The notes under the pieces: model-generated | Told to the model about the DNA's origin: nothing | The model's database searches: none | What the model saw: only the letters and a program-made list of their open reading frames with translations | Assembly: GCF_020509005.1 (NCBI RefSeq) | Contig: NC_063019.1 | Location: forward strand, 1,984,001 to 2,048,000 | Direction of reading: 5' to 3' | DNA from: Fulvia fulva | Lineage: Eukaryota; Ascomycota; Dothideomycetes; Mycosphaerellales; Mycosphaerellaceae | Length of the DNA stretch: 64,000 nt | In this document: in pieces, positions 10,641-22,756 of the stretch | Layout: the number at the start of each line of letters is the position of its first letter | Position numbering within the stretch: position 1 is the stretch's first letter | Made by a program: the position numbers and the translations under genes

Positions 10641-12003
10641 CATTACTGGATGGCCGATTTGTACATACCCTCATGTCTTGCTATTGAGGTCTGATGGGTC
10701 AGACCAGTCGTTCCCCATGGCCTCGTCATTGTCCGCAACAGACTATCTTCGCCATCGGTTTGCAGATGCAATTACAAAGCGACTATGGGAGTCATGGACG
10801 ATGTAAACAGACCCATCTCCATGTTTTCTAGGCGATGTTTATCGCATCGATATCTTGATCTTCAAGCCATGTGTGGCTGGTGAAGAGTCGTGATGTCGGT
10901 CAAGCTTTGACAAGCATCGTTCGCTGCCAGCATCACCAAGACCAATGCCAAGTCCGCGCTCGCAAAGACGGGCAGTCGCGATGCTTGCTACTTGCATGGC
11001 TTGCATCACACCCGGACCGCAAGCTGTGCATCCAGCCATCTCGAAGCTCTTGCCATCGTTTTCGGCGCATTCGACCCCTGCGCCTCACCATCGTCGTATT
11101 GCTGACCACGCTGACCTCTGTTTGGCCTCTTCGCCAAGGAGAATCCTTGGTTCCGAGGTCGTGGCACTCGTGGCAATCGCGAAGCTTGGGAGCACAGCCA
11201 ATTCGTCGCAGCTGAGCTTCTTTCGTACGACACCTGCTTCCAGTATCAGTCGCGCTCTACTGCCTTGGTCTGCACGTCTTTAGCGGGATGCACTGCAGGT
11301 AGCATCGCCTGCAATCAGGAATCCCATGACCATCGGTCGGCCTCGCTTAAAGTGCCGCCGTGACGAGCAGCGGCTGCGTGGCGCCAGTGCTAAGTGTCTA
11401 GAGTTGCTGCTCCCTCCAAGCCAGCTCTAGCAGCACTCCCTTGCCTGATGGCACTGTGACAGCTCCGACATCCTGAATGATGACGCGCAGTGCATGTGGC
11501 GGCTAACAAAATCACTTTGGCAGCGCCACAGTCACTGCGGCGACACGCTTGTCGCTAGTGGTTGAACCTGGACTTGCGGCAAAAGTGGACGAGGATCTTC
11601 TGCTGGCGAGCGTGTCGATCCGTGGCTGTGCACCTGGCCAAACATTCATCTATGTAATCTTAAGGAGAGGCCGCCCATCTCGCGCGACATTCATTAAAAC
11701 ATCTTACCTTCTTGCGACACCTCAGGCACTCGACATTGGGCATTACCACAGCAACACGTCTTCGGCTTCCTGCAGTAGCTGTACCACACAACCGCGCGTA
11801 TTCACTTCGCCAATCGCATTCGACCTGGGTGCCAGAGCTCCCATTTAGCCTCGATTGATTCTCCAAAACGAGTACGCTCCCAGGGCAGTGGTGAGGCTTA
11901 CACCTCGCTGACCGCAGCAGCTCAGGCCTCCCAGCTCGACTATGCGTATGTTACCTTGTCCTTGCACATCAGCTTCATCTTGTCGCTGTCGTTGTAATGA
12001 GAA
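10641..12003. other. Intergenic region, no supportable gene
   Basis: Several 60-115 residue ORFs overlap on both strands and share no domain, signal peptide or intron logic, so I treat them as chance. Just before the exchanger gene, a possible 5' intron is visible: an ATG at 11942 and a GTATGT donor at 11946, with CTAAC and TAG acceptor signals ending at 12031. It could give an alternative N-terminus for that gene. Confidence 0.5.
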
Positions 12004-13838
12004 ATGGTGCTAACAGGTGCCTTTCGCGTAGACAAAATCAAGGCACAAGCGCGACGATCCGCGTGGTTCAACAGCGAAGGCGAGAAGACGTACAACCCGT
12101 TCCAGCGGTATAACCCTCCCCTCCGGACCGGTGTTTCAAATGACGAGGAGTCGGGACTGAGACAAATCAACACACACGATGCGATCACATGGACGGAGGA
12201 CAAGAGGAGATCACAGTACAACGCCGAGAATGCACCATGGCGAGGAGTAGAGAAATCGGGCACATTTCCCCCAGGACCAGCAGGAAGATTACCATCGGGC
12301 GAAAGAGGCGATTACAGTTCCACCGAGAAATCCAAAAGCGAGGATATAGCAACCGACAACAGCACAACATATGGCGAGAAGTCGAGAGAATTGCCAGCAG
12401 AGGACATTGCGGCAGCCGAAGCGGCGAGCAACGAGCATGGGAAGCCTCAGAAGCGTAACAAGTTTCTCTCAGCATTTGCAAAGGACCATCCAGACGAACA
12501 GAATGTCATGCGGACGGAGACGGACGAATCGAAGAAGAGGCGACCCAAGCTTACGTTCATGAGCCAGGTCAGGGCCGTGTTTGGATCGTGGATCAACATA
12601 CTGCTCGTGGCTGTGCCTGTCGGTATTGCGCTGGAATACTCGGGAGTGAACAAGGTCGTGGTCTTCGTCGTCAACTTCATCGCTATCATTCCCCTCGCAG
12701 CTGTGCTGTCGTACAGTACTGAGGAACTGGCCATGTACATCGGAGAAGTCCTGGGAGGCCTACTTAACGCCACATTCGGGAACGCCGTCGAGCTGATCGT
12801 TAGTATCATTGCGCTCACGCAAGGCAAGGTTCTAATCGTGCAAACGTCCCTGATTGGCAGCATGCTGTCCAACTTGCTTCTGGTTCTGGGCATGTGCTTC
12901 TTCCTTGGAGGTGTCAACCGCACGGAACAGCACTTCAACATCACGGTGGCGCAGACCGCAGCCTCGCTCCTGGCTCTCGCGATCGGCAGTCTGATCATCC
13001 CAACGGCATTCCGAATCTTCGCAGATGACGACTCCGGTGTCACGCCTAGTTCTCGCGGCACTGCTGTCATGCTTCTGGCCGTGTATGCCTGCTACCTCAT
13101 CTTCCAGCTGCGCACGCACGTCGACATGTACAACGAGCCTAGCCAGAAGACACCAAAGAAGCCCCGCGGCAAGAAGGAGGATGGAGAAGCCCTCAAGGGT
13201 ATTGCCATGATCGGTGCGGCCAGCGGTGCAGCAACGGCTGGTGGACGAGTGAACCAAGAGAATCTGGTGCAAGAAGCTCCCGAAGAAGAGGAGATGCCGG
13301 CGCTGACCAAACTCGGCGCCGTCATCACCCTCGCCATCTCGACTGTGTTCATCGCGCTGTGCGCCGAGTACATGGTCTCGTCCATCAACGCGGTCGCCGA
13401 CTCGGTCTCGCAAGAGTTCATCGGTTTGATCTTGCTACCGATCGTCGGCAATGCTGCTGAGCATGCTACTGCTGTTACGGTTGCCATCAAGGACAAGATG
13501 GATCTCTCCATCGGTGTTGCTGTTGGCTCGTCGCTGCAGATTGCGTTGCTTGTGCTTCCCGTCATGGTCTTGCTTAGCTGGTTTGGCGTGGGTAAGCCTG
13601 AGGTGCTGAACCTTGACTTCGATGGATTCTTGGTTGTGATTTTGGTGCTGTCGATCTGGCTGGTTAACTACCTGATCAGTGATGGCAAATCACATTGGTT
13701 GGAGGGGGTTATGTTGATGATCACGCAAGTCCTTCCCTCATTGTGCCGGGTGATGCAACTGCTAACATATGACATAGATATTTGATCATTGCCACGACTG
13801 CGTGGTTTTACCCAGCGAAGGGCGAGGTTGCTGGTTGA
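12004..13838 (+). CDS. VCX1: Vacuolar Ca2+/H+ exchanger (CAX family)
   Basis: The protein exchanges cytosolic calcium for vacuolar protons and so lowers cytosolic Ca2+. Two inverted alpha-repeats are clear: NATFGNAVELIVSIIALTQG near residue 259 and IVGNAAEHATAVTVAIKDKM near 481, with flanking helices and an acidic loop (EEAPEEEEMP-like) between the halves. The hydrophilic N-terminus of about 190 residues is long, as in filamentous fungi. The uninterrupted ORF would end in an unconserved tail. Removing 13725-13777, a GC-AG intron with GCAAGT donor and CTAAC branch, restores the expected ending ITYLIIATTAWFYP, for 593 residues in total. The start is uncertain: 12004 is the first in-frame ATG, but it lies inside a possible intron, and a spliced start at 11942 is the alternative. 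Confidence 0.9.
13725..13777 (+). other. GC-AG intron in the Ca2+/H+ exchanger gene
   Basis: A 53-bp intron begins GCAAGT and ends CATAG with GCTAAC upstream. A GT donor one base further on (after caa) would put the last exon out of frame and lose the conserved final helix. The GC donor keeps it, so a GC-AG intron is the best reading. It is inferred from protein conservation only. Confidence 0.7.
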
Positions 13839-14699
13839 GCGTTCTCTGCGATGTTTCCTTTGTGAACAATATATCATCAGTCATGATGACGATTCCCCGA
13901 GCTGTATCGTGCTCATGGCATTTCGCAGCTATGCTGTACCTGCGTAGAAGATCCTAGCGAATGCAAACCTTCTCATCTGGTCCCCAGGACAGAAACATCG
14001 CGATGAAGGTAACAGAGCTGATTGAACGTTCAAGGCCGATACTTCTCGGTCAAGAAGATTCACAAGCTGAATGCATTTTGCTGCTCTCTTATCAAGCCTT
14101 TAGAGATATCCCGCGATCTGTCTGAGCTCACCAGACGACGAACGTCAGCGCCTGCGGAACGGGACTGATTCACGCGGAGCAGCCCGTCTAATACAGGCGG
14201 GCAGGTAGCTGCGTGGTGCAGCACCTACTTACTGACTGACGTTTCCACCGCAGATGGTTCCGCAATCTACTTCAGATCAGCTTGCATTCACCCTCCCGCG
14301 ACCCTACACATCTCGACATCGTCCTCACTTCTCTCGCGCTGGCCCCACTTAATTCAGCGGACATTTCCCGTAAGTGGCATCAGCACACAGCTCTTCCACG
14401 CTCACTCCGCCTTTACAAACGAAGGAAACAGTCACGCGCGCACACATGTCGCTCATATAACGGCTACATAAGACTGCTTGTGCTTCTTCTGAAGCCTCAC
14501 CAACTCTTTCTACGACATCAATCAACTTCCACGTCAACAACTCTTTCCAATCTTACCGACCACCAGCAGACACCACTTCTACCTACAACAAGCACTTCCA
14601 TACCAACCACACCGCTTCCTGCACTTCCTACACCTTACCGGCAGTTGCAAAACCCCCAAGACCGACGAGAAATCTACTTCCCGTACCAGGTTCCTCACC
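13839..14699. other. Intergenic region and 5' leader of the SNF2 helicase gene
   Basis: No gene is seen. The final about 350 bp is rich in C, T and A with almost no G runs, typical of a fungal 5' UTR, and a TATA-like catataac occurs near 14454. The 164-residue ORF in the leader has a chance composition. Confidence 0.5.
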
Positions 14700-17600
14700 A
14701 TGGACGGCGAAGGCCCACCGCAGCCGTCCATCGAGGGTGTGCAAGGCGAGCACGATATCGTCACAGGCCAGGCTGACGCGCCGCACGCCTCAGAGCAAGC
14801 GCCAGAGATTACTAGCCTCGAAGACTCTGCAGCACCGCGGACGCAGCCGCCAGTTGACGAGACCGCAATTGACAGCACGTTCCAGCCCGATGAGGAGATG
14901 AATTATGCGCTTCACAGCAGCATAGGTTTCGATGAACCCTCCAACGCACCGATCAGCAGCCCAGAACCCACTCCACTGGTGAAGAGCGCTTCAGATGGCG
15001 CGCCGCGTGCCCTTGATTTTGGCAATTCGGTGCTAAGGAAGCCGCCATCAAAGGACCAAGCGGCCGCCAGGCAGCGTGAGATGCTTGAGAAGTTCAAGGA
15101 GAAGAAGGCACGTGATTCTTCAGATGAGCTCATGGACGCCTTCGACCGTCTTGATGACTTCGAGAGCCTGCGTGATGCGCCACCTGCGGACCGCCGCAAG
15201 CGCGATCGCGAAGAGGACGCCTTCAAGAAGCTACGGCAGACTTTTGAGCGCAAGAAGCGAGCAGGCACCCTCTCCATTGAAGAAGAAATCGAGTACATGA
15301 AGATCGAATCACGTGAAAGAGCCCGTCAACTCAAAGCCAAGGCTGATGAAGAGTATGAGCGCGACCCAACTCCAGCATTGGACGACCAGTCTGAGGCACT
15401 GTTCGTGAACTCCGACGAACGTGAGGACGATGCACGCGCAATCTTCAGCGATAATGAGGGTGAAGAGGAGCCAGCTGCCAAACGCACTCGCAAGAAGGGC
15501 AAGCGCGTGGCTGAATCCGACCTCGAGAGCGAAGTCTCGCGCCAGCCAGAGACCCGTCCGCGCAAGAAGGCCAAGACCACAGGCGGAGCCAAGAAACCTC
15601 GCAAAACTGCTGGTCACGAATACACCGAGGACGATCTCGACCGCATCATGACAGAAAGCCAGCTTAGCCAGCGACCAAGCTCTTCAAAGAAGGGCGCCGG
15701 TGCTCGAAATGGTGCCGGTGCTCGGGGTGGTGCCAGTGCTCAAGGCGGCAAGGGCAAGGCGCCCGCAAAGAGAAAGGGTGGCCCACAGATGACCAACATC
15801 GGCAGTATCTTGGGCACAGATGTCTTCGAAGATGTCGCGCAGACTGCTGACCTCAGGAACCAACCCACCTTTGGTGGCACTACGAGACGAGGTGATGCCT
15901 TGAAACAAATGCTTGCAAGCCTGCCGGAGGAAGACCTGCAAGAGAGCCGTAGCGACAAGAAAGCTCTCGATCAAGCCATCAAGGAGTTCACCGGGCGCCC
16001 CGTTACACCCGCTCCGGATGGCAACTGGAATGTCAAGGGCATGAAGACATCTCTGAAGCATTATCAGGTGCTTGGTGTTGGTTTTATGCGCAAGCGCGAG
16101 AACGACCCACTCGAGCCGCGTGGAGGCATCCTGGCAGACCAGATGGGCTTGGGCAAGACCATCTCTATGCTGGCAAACATCGTCAATGGCAAACAGCCGT
16201 CAAAAGCTCCTATCAGGGCGACACTCATCATTGCGGCACCGGCACTGGTCACTCAGTGGTACCAGGAGATCTCCAAACATTGTCAAATGGAGACGGAGAA
16301 CAAGAAGTACGGTCTCGGGGTTATCATGCGATACCACTCCGGCTCACGTTTGTTGCATAACAACATCGAGCAAGTCCTCGGGCAGGCCGATATTGTGCTC
16401 ACCACTTACCACGAGGTCGCCAAGTCGTACCCAAAGGGTATTCTGCCGCCACACCTCACCACCGCTGCCCAGAAAGACGCGTGGTGGAGGGATCATTATG
16501 AGAAAGACAAGGGCAATCTACACAGGGTCAAATTCCTTCGTGTCGTATGTGATGAGGCCCAGGCCATTAAGAATCACAAGGGCCATACCAGCATGGCAGT
16601 CCGTGCCATTTCTGCACGACACCACTGGGCGATCACCGGAACCCCCGTCATGAACTCCATCAAGGAGTTCTATCCATACTTCAAGTTCCTTCGCGAGCCT
16701 CACACCGGCTCCTACCAGATCTTCAAGGAGAACTTCTGCAGTCCTGATGATCCGGATGGTCTTGAGAAGCTCAATGTCTTCTTGCGCAAGTTCATGATCA
16801 GACGCACCCACGGCGACAAGCTCTTCAAGGCACGCCTATTGGATCTCCCGACTCCTCAGGAGCATACCATGTGGCTGGAATTTAACCAGGTTGAACGTAG
16901 CATTTACGAGATTGTGAAGAATCGCATGATCGCCCGAATCAACGCGATTTCCAAGACCGAAGGACTTGACAAGGGCTACAGCCATATCTGGACGATGATT
17001 CTGCGACTCCGCCAGCTTTGCGGACATATTCTGCTGATTCAGGGCACAATTACCGACATTCTTCAGCGTGAGGACTTCGAGAAGCTGAATAAGATCACGG
17101 AGAACACCGAAGCAATGAACGAGGAGCAGTCGCTGCTGTTGCTGAATCTGCGCCAGGTCTTGGCAAACAATGCTGGTGTCCAGACCATCAATGCTTCACT
17201 CGGCGACTCAGTCATGACCTCCAGCGAGACTCCACCAAACGCAGTCATCGATATCGACCCGACGCAAGAGAGCGCCAAAGGTGGTAAGCATGGTCTATCA
17301 TACCACTTCCGCAAGTACCTCGATGCTCTCGTCAACGACGACAAGTGGGGCGCAGTCGTCGACCGCACCAAGTGCTCAGCATGTCGCCAGAAGCCAGACA
17401 AGCCACAAGTCACCTCTTGCTGGCACGTCTACTGCACCTCCTGCTTAACGGACATGCAGCACTTCGCCGCCCGCCGTGGTCACGACGGCGCACGCTGCAA
17501 CGAGTGTGGAGAGCAGTACATTTCCGTCGACGACGTGCACGATCTGGACAACTTCGAGGCCAGGCGCAACTCCGTCACTCCATCCGAGGCTGACCCTTCG

Positions 17601-18564
17601 CCGAAGAAGGGCGAGAAGGGCAAGAAGAACAAGAAGAAGCAGAGTGGCGATCTCGAGGACTGGATCGGCCTCAAGGGCGAGGTCTTGCCATCTGCCAAGA
17701 CTGCGGCGTGCAAGGCCCAGATCATGAACTGGATCGACGAGGACCCGCATTGCAAGATCATCGTGAGTGCACGACGCGCCCCTCTCTGCCGAAAAAATTG
17801 AAGCTGACGCACTGACTTGCCAACAGATCTACACTCAATTCATCCCACTTGTGAGAATTCTCGCAAAGATCTGCCAGACTGAAGGCTGGAAGTACGTCAA
17901 GTACACAGGTCAAGAGTCCCATGACACACGCCAGAAGAACATCGAGGAATTTGCGGACCCGAATAAGCAAGTGAGGATCATGCTCGCTTCGCTGAAGTGT
18001 GGTGGCCTCGGTTTGAACCTCACTATGGCGAGCCGTGTCATCTGCATGGACCCCTGGTGGAACAATGGTGAGCTTGGCTGGACGTTTTTGCCTCAAGCGG
18101 CTTTGATACTGACGCGCTTTCACTATAGCTGTCGAGCAGCAAGCTTTCTGCCGCGTGTTCCGCATTGGCCAGACTAAGGAGACGAGAATGACTGTAAGCA
18201 CCCTGGAAACTCCGTAAATATTGGTATCATACTGACACGACGCGCTAGCGCTTCATCATCAAGAACAGCATCGACGCCGCCATGATGGCTGTAAAGGTCC
18301 GCAAACAAGAAGAGATTGGTGAGTCGATCCCCAATACCCACACTCTTTCCATGCTAATGACACGCCCCTACAGACGCTGTGATGGAAAACAGCCGCGAGC
18401 AGAAGTTGTCCGTCAACGACCTGATGCGTCTCTTCGGCAACAAGGTCGGCCAAGACAACGAAGGCCACCCCTTCATTTTCGCGGATGTGGAGGAGGATGA
18501 GGAGCTGTTGCATCGTGAGGATGACGAGGAGAACGAGGATAATGATATGGGAAATGATTTGTGA
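14700..18564 (+). CDS. SNF2-family DNA-dependent ATPase with RING finger (Rad5/Rad16/Uls1 group)
   Basis: This is a nuclear DNA translocase with a built-in RING, a layout used in DNA repair or in handling ubiquitin/SUMO-marked chromatin proteins. Exons are 14700-17762, 17827-18067, 18129-18193, 18249-18318 and 18374-18564, in frame with GT-AG borders, for 1209 residues. A charged disordered N-terminus with KKRK-type signals (1-450) precedes the ATPase: GGILADQMGLGKT (about 474), a DEAQ box (about 617) and ITGTPVMNS. The RING (CSACRQ, CWHVYCTSC, CNEC) lies near 890-930, then helicase C with SLKCGGLGLNL, DPWWN and FRIGQTKETR. The tail is acidic. RING placement between the helicase halves is the Rad5/Rad16/Uls1 order; which orthologue it is cannot be settled here. 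Confidence 0.92.
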
Positions 18565-19466
18565 TGATACTGGTACTCATACCATGCTATTGGCTATACC
18601 ACGAAGGTCAAGCCCTGGTGGTCAAGGAGTTGGGCTGACTTGGAGAGCGTGCATCTCTTCCCACCGTTGGCTTCAATAGCGAAGCGAGCTCCAGAGCTGG
18701 TTGGAGGGTTGGCTAGCTACGGAGAGGCTACCATTTGTACTATGTTGCTGATTCATAACGTGCTTTTTGACAGTTATTCTTCACCTTTTACCCATCTGCT
18801 CGGCGCTTCGCACCAATGCCTCCACGCAGGACGCGCCTGACCAAGCGGTGGAGTATACTGCCAGCTCTGTCGAGCGCAATCATTCCTTCAGAAGCAGCGG
18901 CGCGCCCCATGATGTCCAGACTAAAGGGTGTTCGTCTCCAGCAAGCCGAGCCCGGACAAACACAGCAGCTGGTCGTCCGTAGCTTGGAGAGCAGCCAAAT
19001 CTCAAGAGAGGAAGATGCGCACCTTACAATAGCCTTTCTTCAAGTCATTTGAGAGATATCCCTCTGGTAAAAGAACATTCACGGATCTCGTTCATCATTC
19101 GACATGATCCTTATCCGACTAGTGGATCAAAGTGTCCAAAAGTCCAAAAGTCCAAAAAAGGAAAAGAACAACCACCCTCGCCCGAGCGGCAGCTGTCGAC
19201 ATGCAGGAGGACTTCTGAGTCCATGATCGACTAAATGATTTTTCCCGCAGCGGCGGTGGAGTGGTATACCACTCAGCCACTCGGGCGAGGACGGTTGTCG
19301 AACTAGAGGGATTCTGGTACAATATATAGGTGGATGCAGGCTGATACAGATCCGAGACCTGTCAGGCTCCGGCTCGTTTGTATTGGGATGGTCACGTTCG
19401 CGTTCGAATGCAAGGGCTAACTGTTCGTGCTCAGAAGTGTTATTCGGAGGTTGGCTACGAGGTTGA
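18565..19466. other. Intergenic region between convergent genes with a nested inverted repeat
   Basis: The SNF2 gene ends on one side and the CHM7-like gene on the other strand ends at 19467, so this is a shared 3' region. It holds three near-copies of gtccaaaa at about 19133-19156 and the inverted repeat listed separately. The short ORFs look like chance. Confidence 0.5.
19169..19297. repeat. Nested inverted repeat, potential hairpin
   Basis: Arms of 22 bp at 19169-19190 and 19276-19297 are inverted complements with about three mismatches (core ctcgcccgag/ctcgggcgag). Inside, 19259-19274 is a perfect 16-bp palindrome (gagtggta and its complement). It could be a decayed MITE or a structured RNA. 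It lacks the B-box of a tRNA gene. Confidence 0.6.
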
Positions 19467-20936
19467 CTATGCTGTTATCTTCTCTGCATCTGTCCGCGGT
19501 TCGTGCTCCGTCTCAGGCTCCTTCTCAGCTTCTGTCTTTTCGCCCACCTTATCCAGCTCCGCCAACCTCAACCTCGTCGCCTCAGCCTCTTCAGCCTCCC
19601 TCTTCTCCCTCTCTGCCTCCTCAACAGTTTCCTTCTTCTCGCTCTCCACCTTCTCAATAGCCTCCTGCTTCTCCCTCTCCACCCTCTCCAACGCCTCCAA
19701 CTCATCCTCCACCTCACCCTCATCAACCCCTTCCACCCCAACCTCACCAATCGCCTCCCCAATCTCCTCCACACTCATCATCTCCTCCCTCAACCCCTCC
19801 ATAACATCCTGCACCCTCTCCACTCCACCCGTCTGCTTATTCAAACTCTTCAATGCCTGCCCTGAAGCCTCCATGACCCTCACAATCTCGACCTGGTCTG
19901 CGGCTTGCTCGATCTTGGCGTATACATCTTCGAGCTGGGCGAGAGTTGAGGTGCGTTGTTGGAGGCGGGTATCGGCGAGTTTCTTCTGGCGGAGGGCGGT
20001 TTTGGCGGTGGTGAGTTGTTTTTGCGAGACTGCTGTGCGGGCTGTGAGGTCGAGGGAGGAGATGCGGGTCGTGAGGGCGTCGATTTGGGGTTCGAGAGAG
20101 GAGATGAGGGTGCGAAGGGAGGCGATTGATTCGTCTTCTGGGTTGATTGGGGAGGGGTCGGGTTCGTTGGAGGCTTTGAATTTGATGATGCCGGAGGTTG
20201 CGTTGTAGGCGATTGCTGATCGGTCGCGTTGGAGGTGTCGGAGGAGGACGTCGAGGTCGTTGCGACTGATGGTGTCCATGCATAGTGTCTTTGCGAATGT
20301 GGTACTGAACAAGTCCTTGGAGAAGACCCTGCTAGTATTTGACACAGCCGATCGTGATGCCTCCTCTAGTACTGCTTTTGCAGCAGTTTCGGCATTCCCA
20401 ACGACCACAAACTCCCCTCTCACCAGCCGATCCTGCGCACTACTCCCGTCTCCCAGCATACCCAGCTGTCTCAACCCCCATTTGACGACATCCAGCGGAC
20501 TCGGTATCCAGCTCTTCGCATAGACACTATCCTTCCTATCCAGAAACTCCCTCAGCGGTATCAGCTCTTTCCTCTTGACAGCATCTTCTAGCACGGCACC
20601 CAGCGCGAGTGGCCATCCAAATTCCTGTGTCTGCAATTCTCTCAACAGCTCTTCTCCACTCTGTATCACGAATCTATCGGTTCCATGTTGTCCAGCTGGG
20701 GCCGGGATCAAGCCTGCTTTCGCCGCGGAAGATAGAGCACGCAACCACGCCGATGAGTTTGCGGTATAGCCATCTGGGTTCGTGGATCGTTGGTAGCGGA
20801 AGTCGCAGTAGAGAGATGCTAGGCGGGAACGACTGGGATGGTGTCAGGATGGACGTTCCTGTTGAAGGAAATGCGGTATGCTTCACCTACGGAAGGCTTC
20901 CTCGTGCATTCGTAGGAATTCGAGAAGCTCGGACAT
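19467..20936 (-). CDS. CHM7: ESCRT-III-related protein of the CHMP7/Chm7 family
   Basis: Chm7 proteins act with ESCRT-III at the nuclear envelope in sealing and nuclear-pore quality control. Exons on the minus strand are 20887-20936 and 19467-20832, spliced at AG/GTGAAG and CAG with a CTGAC branch, giving 471 residues. The junction restores SRLASLYCDFRYQRSTNPDG, the conserved CHMP7 N-terminal stretch with RYQR and PDGY. Residues up to about 220 form the winged-helix-like part (WPLALGAVLEDAV, LDVVKWGL). The rest is the helical Snf7-like region ending in a very acidic Glu/Lys/Ala coiled coil. It converges on the SNF2 gene. Confidence 0.82.
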
Positions 20937-21206
20937 GGTGTCTGTATGTTGTTTATGATGATTACGCGACCGCGCGTCTATGAAGAAGAGGTTGTCGCGA
21001 GAAAGGAAAGGTGTAGACAGTGTGACATGTGCGCCGATCCTTTGACAGGTGGGATGATCACATGCTGCCTCGATGATGTGGGGGCGCAAACAGAGCTACA
21101 GAACGGGTAAAAAACAGTACATCTTGTGGAGCATCGTATCATTATTCGATTACATTACGGGCGTAAGTCAAGGCTGGTCATCGCTCGTCATATCCACTTC
21201 CTTGCC
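20937..21206. other. Short spacer between two minus-strand genes
   Basis: This 270-bp region must serve as the CHM7 promoter and the 3' end of the next minus-strand gene. No distinct element is seen. Confidence 0.5.
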
Positions 21207-21833
21207 TCAGATGTACTGCGGCATGAGGTACACATCCGCACAGCTTGCTGGTGCCTCATAGCCCGAGTAATAGCTGATTCTGAAGAACAGCTGTGGTGCC
21301 CCATGCCACCAGTCACAGATCAGCCAACCTCCAAACTGATCGTTCTCAGTGCCCACCTGCTCCGGGCTACTGGTCCACTGCAAGCCAGTCTCGTTGATGA
21401 AGAAGCCAGTTACATCGTAGCGAGACCCAGTAGCACCAGCGTTCAGCTCCACCGGCTGCCATGCAGAGTAGAACTGTTCGATAGGCACCATAACGAGACC
21501 CCAAGGAAAGTCATTGCCGAGATCGAAGAGCTGGTTGGAGTAGGTGGTGCCATTCGCAGTGACATTGGTGAATGCCAGGGATGCATTGCCGAGTGGTGGC
21601 TCGTCACTGAAAACGACATCACTCTGTCCGGCACCAACGTGGTAGCCACCGCTGTTGCAGATTAGCTCATGAAGCTCGATCGGGAGCATGACGACTTACA
21701 GGTAAAGGCCATCAAAGTCCTGCTTGCTGTAGTCTGCAAGCTTGAGTCTGGTCTGGAGCTTGTATTCTGCCGTCGTGTTGTTGTATGCAGTGGCCACGGC
21801 AACGAGTGCCAGGAAGAGGGTGAGGTACTTCAT
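21207..21833 (-). CDS. Secreted protein, DUF7907-like
   Basis: Exons on the minus strand are 21700-21833 and 21207-21651, joined at CT/GTAAGT and CAACAG in frame, for 192 residues. The first exon begins with a clean signal peptide, MKYLTLFLALVAVATA. The mature part has N-glycosylation sites (NNTT, NAS, NVT, NGT) and ends with CDWWHGAPQLFF and ASCADVYLMPQ, the pattern I associate with the DUF7907 secreted proteins of dothideomycetes. Only two cysteines are seen, both near the C-terminus. The biochemical role is unknown. A TATA-like element lies about 61-68 bp upstream, and a 19-bp direct repeat lies about 270-320 bp upstream. Confidence 0.82.
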
Positions 21834-21893
21834 GTTGTCGTCTGGCGTTGTTGAGAGTGCGGTCGGAGTCGCTTGGGCTTGATGGATAGCCTG

Positions 21894-21901
21894 CTCTTAT
21901 A
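21894..21901 (-). promoter_or_regulatory. TATA-like box of the DUF7907-like gene
   Basis: On the minus strand this reads TATAAGAG, 61-68 bp upstream of the start codon, a normal TATA distance for a highly expressed secreted-protein gene. Confidence 0.45.
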
Positions 21902-22102
21902 CCAGACGACGCGAAAAGTACATGTATCTGGACATGTGAGGTAATAGCCTGGGTACGTAGGTGCAATGATGCAAGGCACCACAAGATGCATGTGCGTTTC
22001 AAGCTTCGAGATTCGCTTTGTGTTGTGTGAGCGGAAACAGCGGCACGATGCACTTAGGCACTGCAATGGCGCACAAGGACATCAAAGACTAGCAAGAGCG
22101 AC

Positions 22103-22151
22103 GTCTATCGAGCAAGCTGACAGTCACTTGATGTCTATCGAGCAAGCTGAC
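22103..22151. repeat. Two 19-bp direct repeats, 30-bp period
   Basis: The unit gtctatcgagcaagctgac occurs at 22103-22121 and 22133-22151 without mismatch. It lies between divergent genes, so it may be a duplicated factor-binding site. Confidence 0.75.
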
Positions 22152-22756
22152 TCGTTACATATATCTCGAAGCATGCTGATTATAGTGTGGCCGTCTTCGA
22201 GGTAGCAGGCAAGCTGCAGTAGAGGTTCGATAGTGTCGAATGAAGTGCAAGAAAGGCTCCGCGATGCCGCAGCCCGCTATGATACGAGAGGTGGAAGAGG
22301 TGGAGTGCATGTGGTACAGGTGAGCACTGAGCACAAATCGATAAAGCGTCGGGAGTGCCTGCCATGCCAGCCTGCCCTGCCAGGGTGAGAAGCGAGGCAC
22401 ATGGCACAGGGGAGCTTGATTCGACCTTCGGGGACAAGTCATCCATCCGCTGTCCGAGCTGACAGTGCGTGATCTCGTGTGACAGTTACAGAGGCATCAA
22501 ATCGCCACAGCACTACAGCATAGCGAGCTGGACGGACTGAGACGGTCACGGTGGTCAGAAGACGGAGGAGGCGAAACAAAGAAGATGGATGCAAGTGAAA
22601 GTGGATTGCCTTTAGTGCGTCACTAGTTCTAGCGCCACTCGTACGGACATCATTACATGTATCACGCACGATTCACAGCACCGCGCGACACGCTCGCGTA
22701 ACGTTCGTGACCTGCCGGTGGTCCATTACAATTCCCAATGCACCGAGCATGACACC

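Larger units (their letters stand above)
21834..22756. other. Divergent promoter region between the DUF7907-like gene and RAD18
   Basis: The two genes are transcribed away from each other, so this 0.9 kb should carry both promoters. It holds the TATA-like site and the direct repeat listed separately. No ORF here is convincing. Confidence 0.55.

Noticed and set aside
10871..11283. Overlapping 110-residue ORFs between the Cys/acidic protein and the exchanger
   Set aside because: Several frames are open at once with Arg/Ser-rich composition and no domain, typical of GC-rich chance ORFs.
19169..19297. tRNA gene suggested by gcccgagtggctgagtgg on the minus strand
   Set aside because: No B-box, no matching acceptor stem and no anticodon loop of correct size; an inverted repeat explains it.
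22103..22151. Short CRISPR-like array
   Set aside because: Only two repeats, 11-bp spacer, eukaryotic context.
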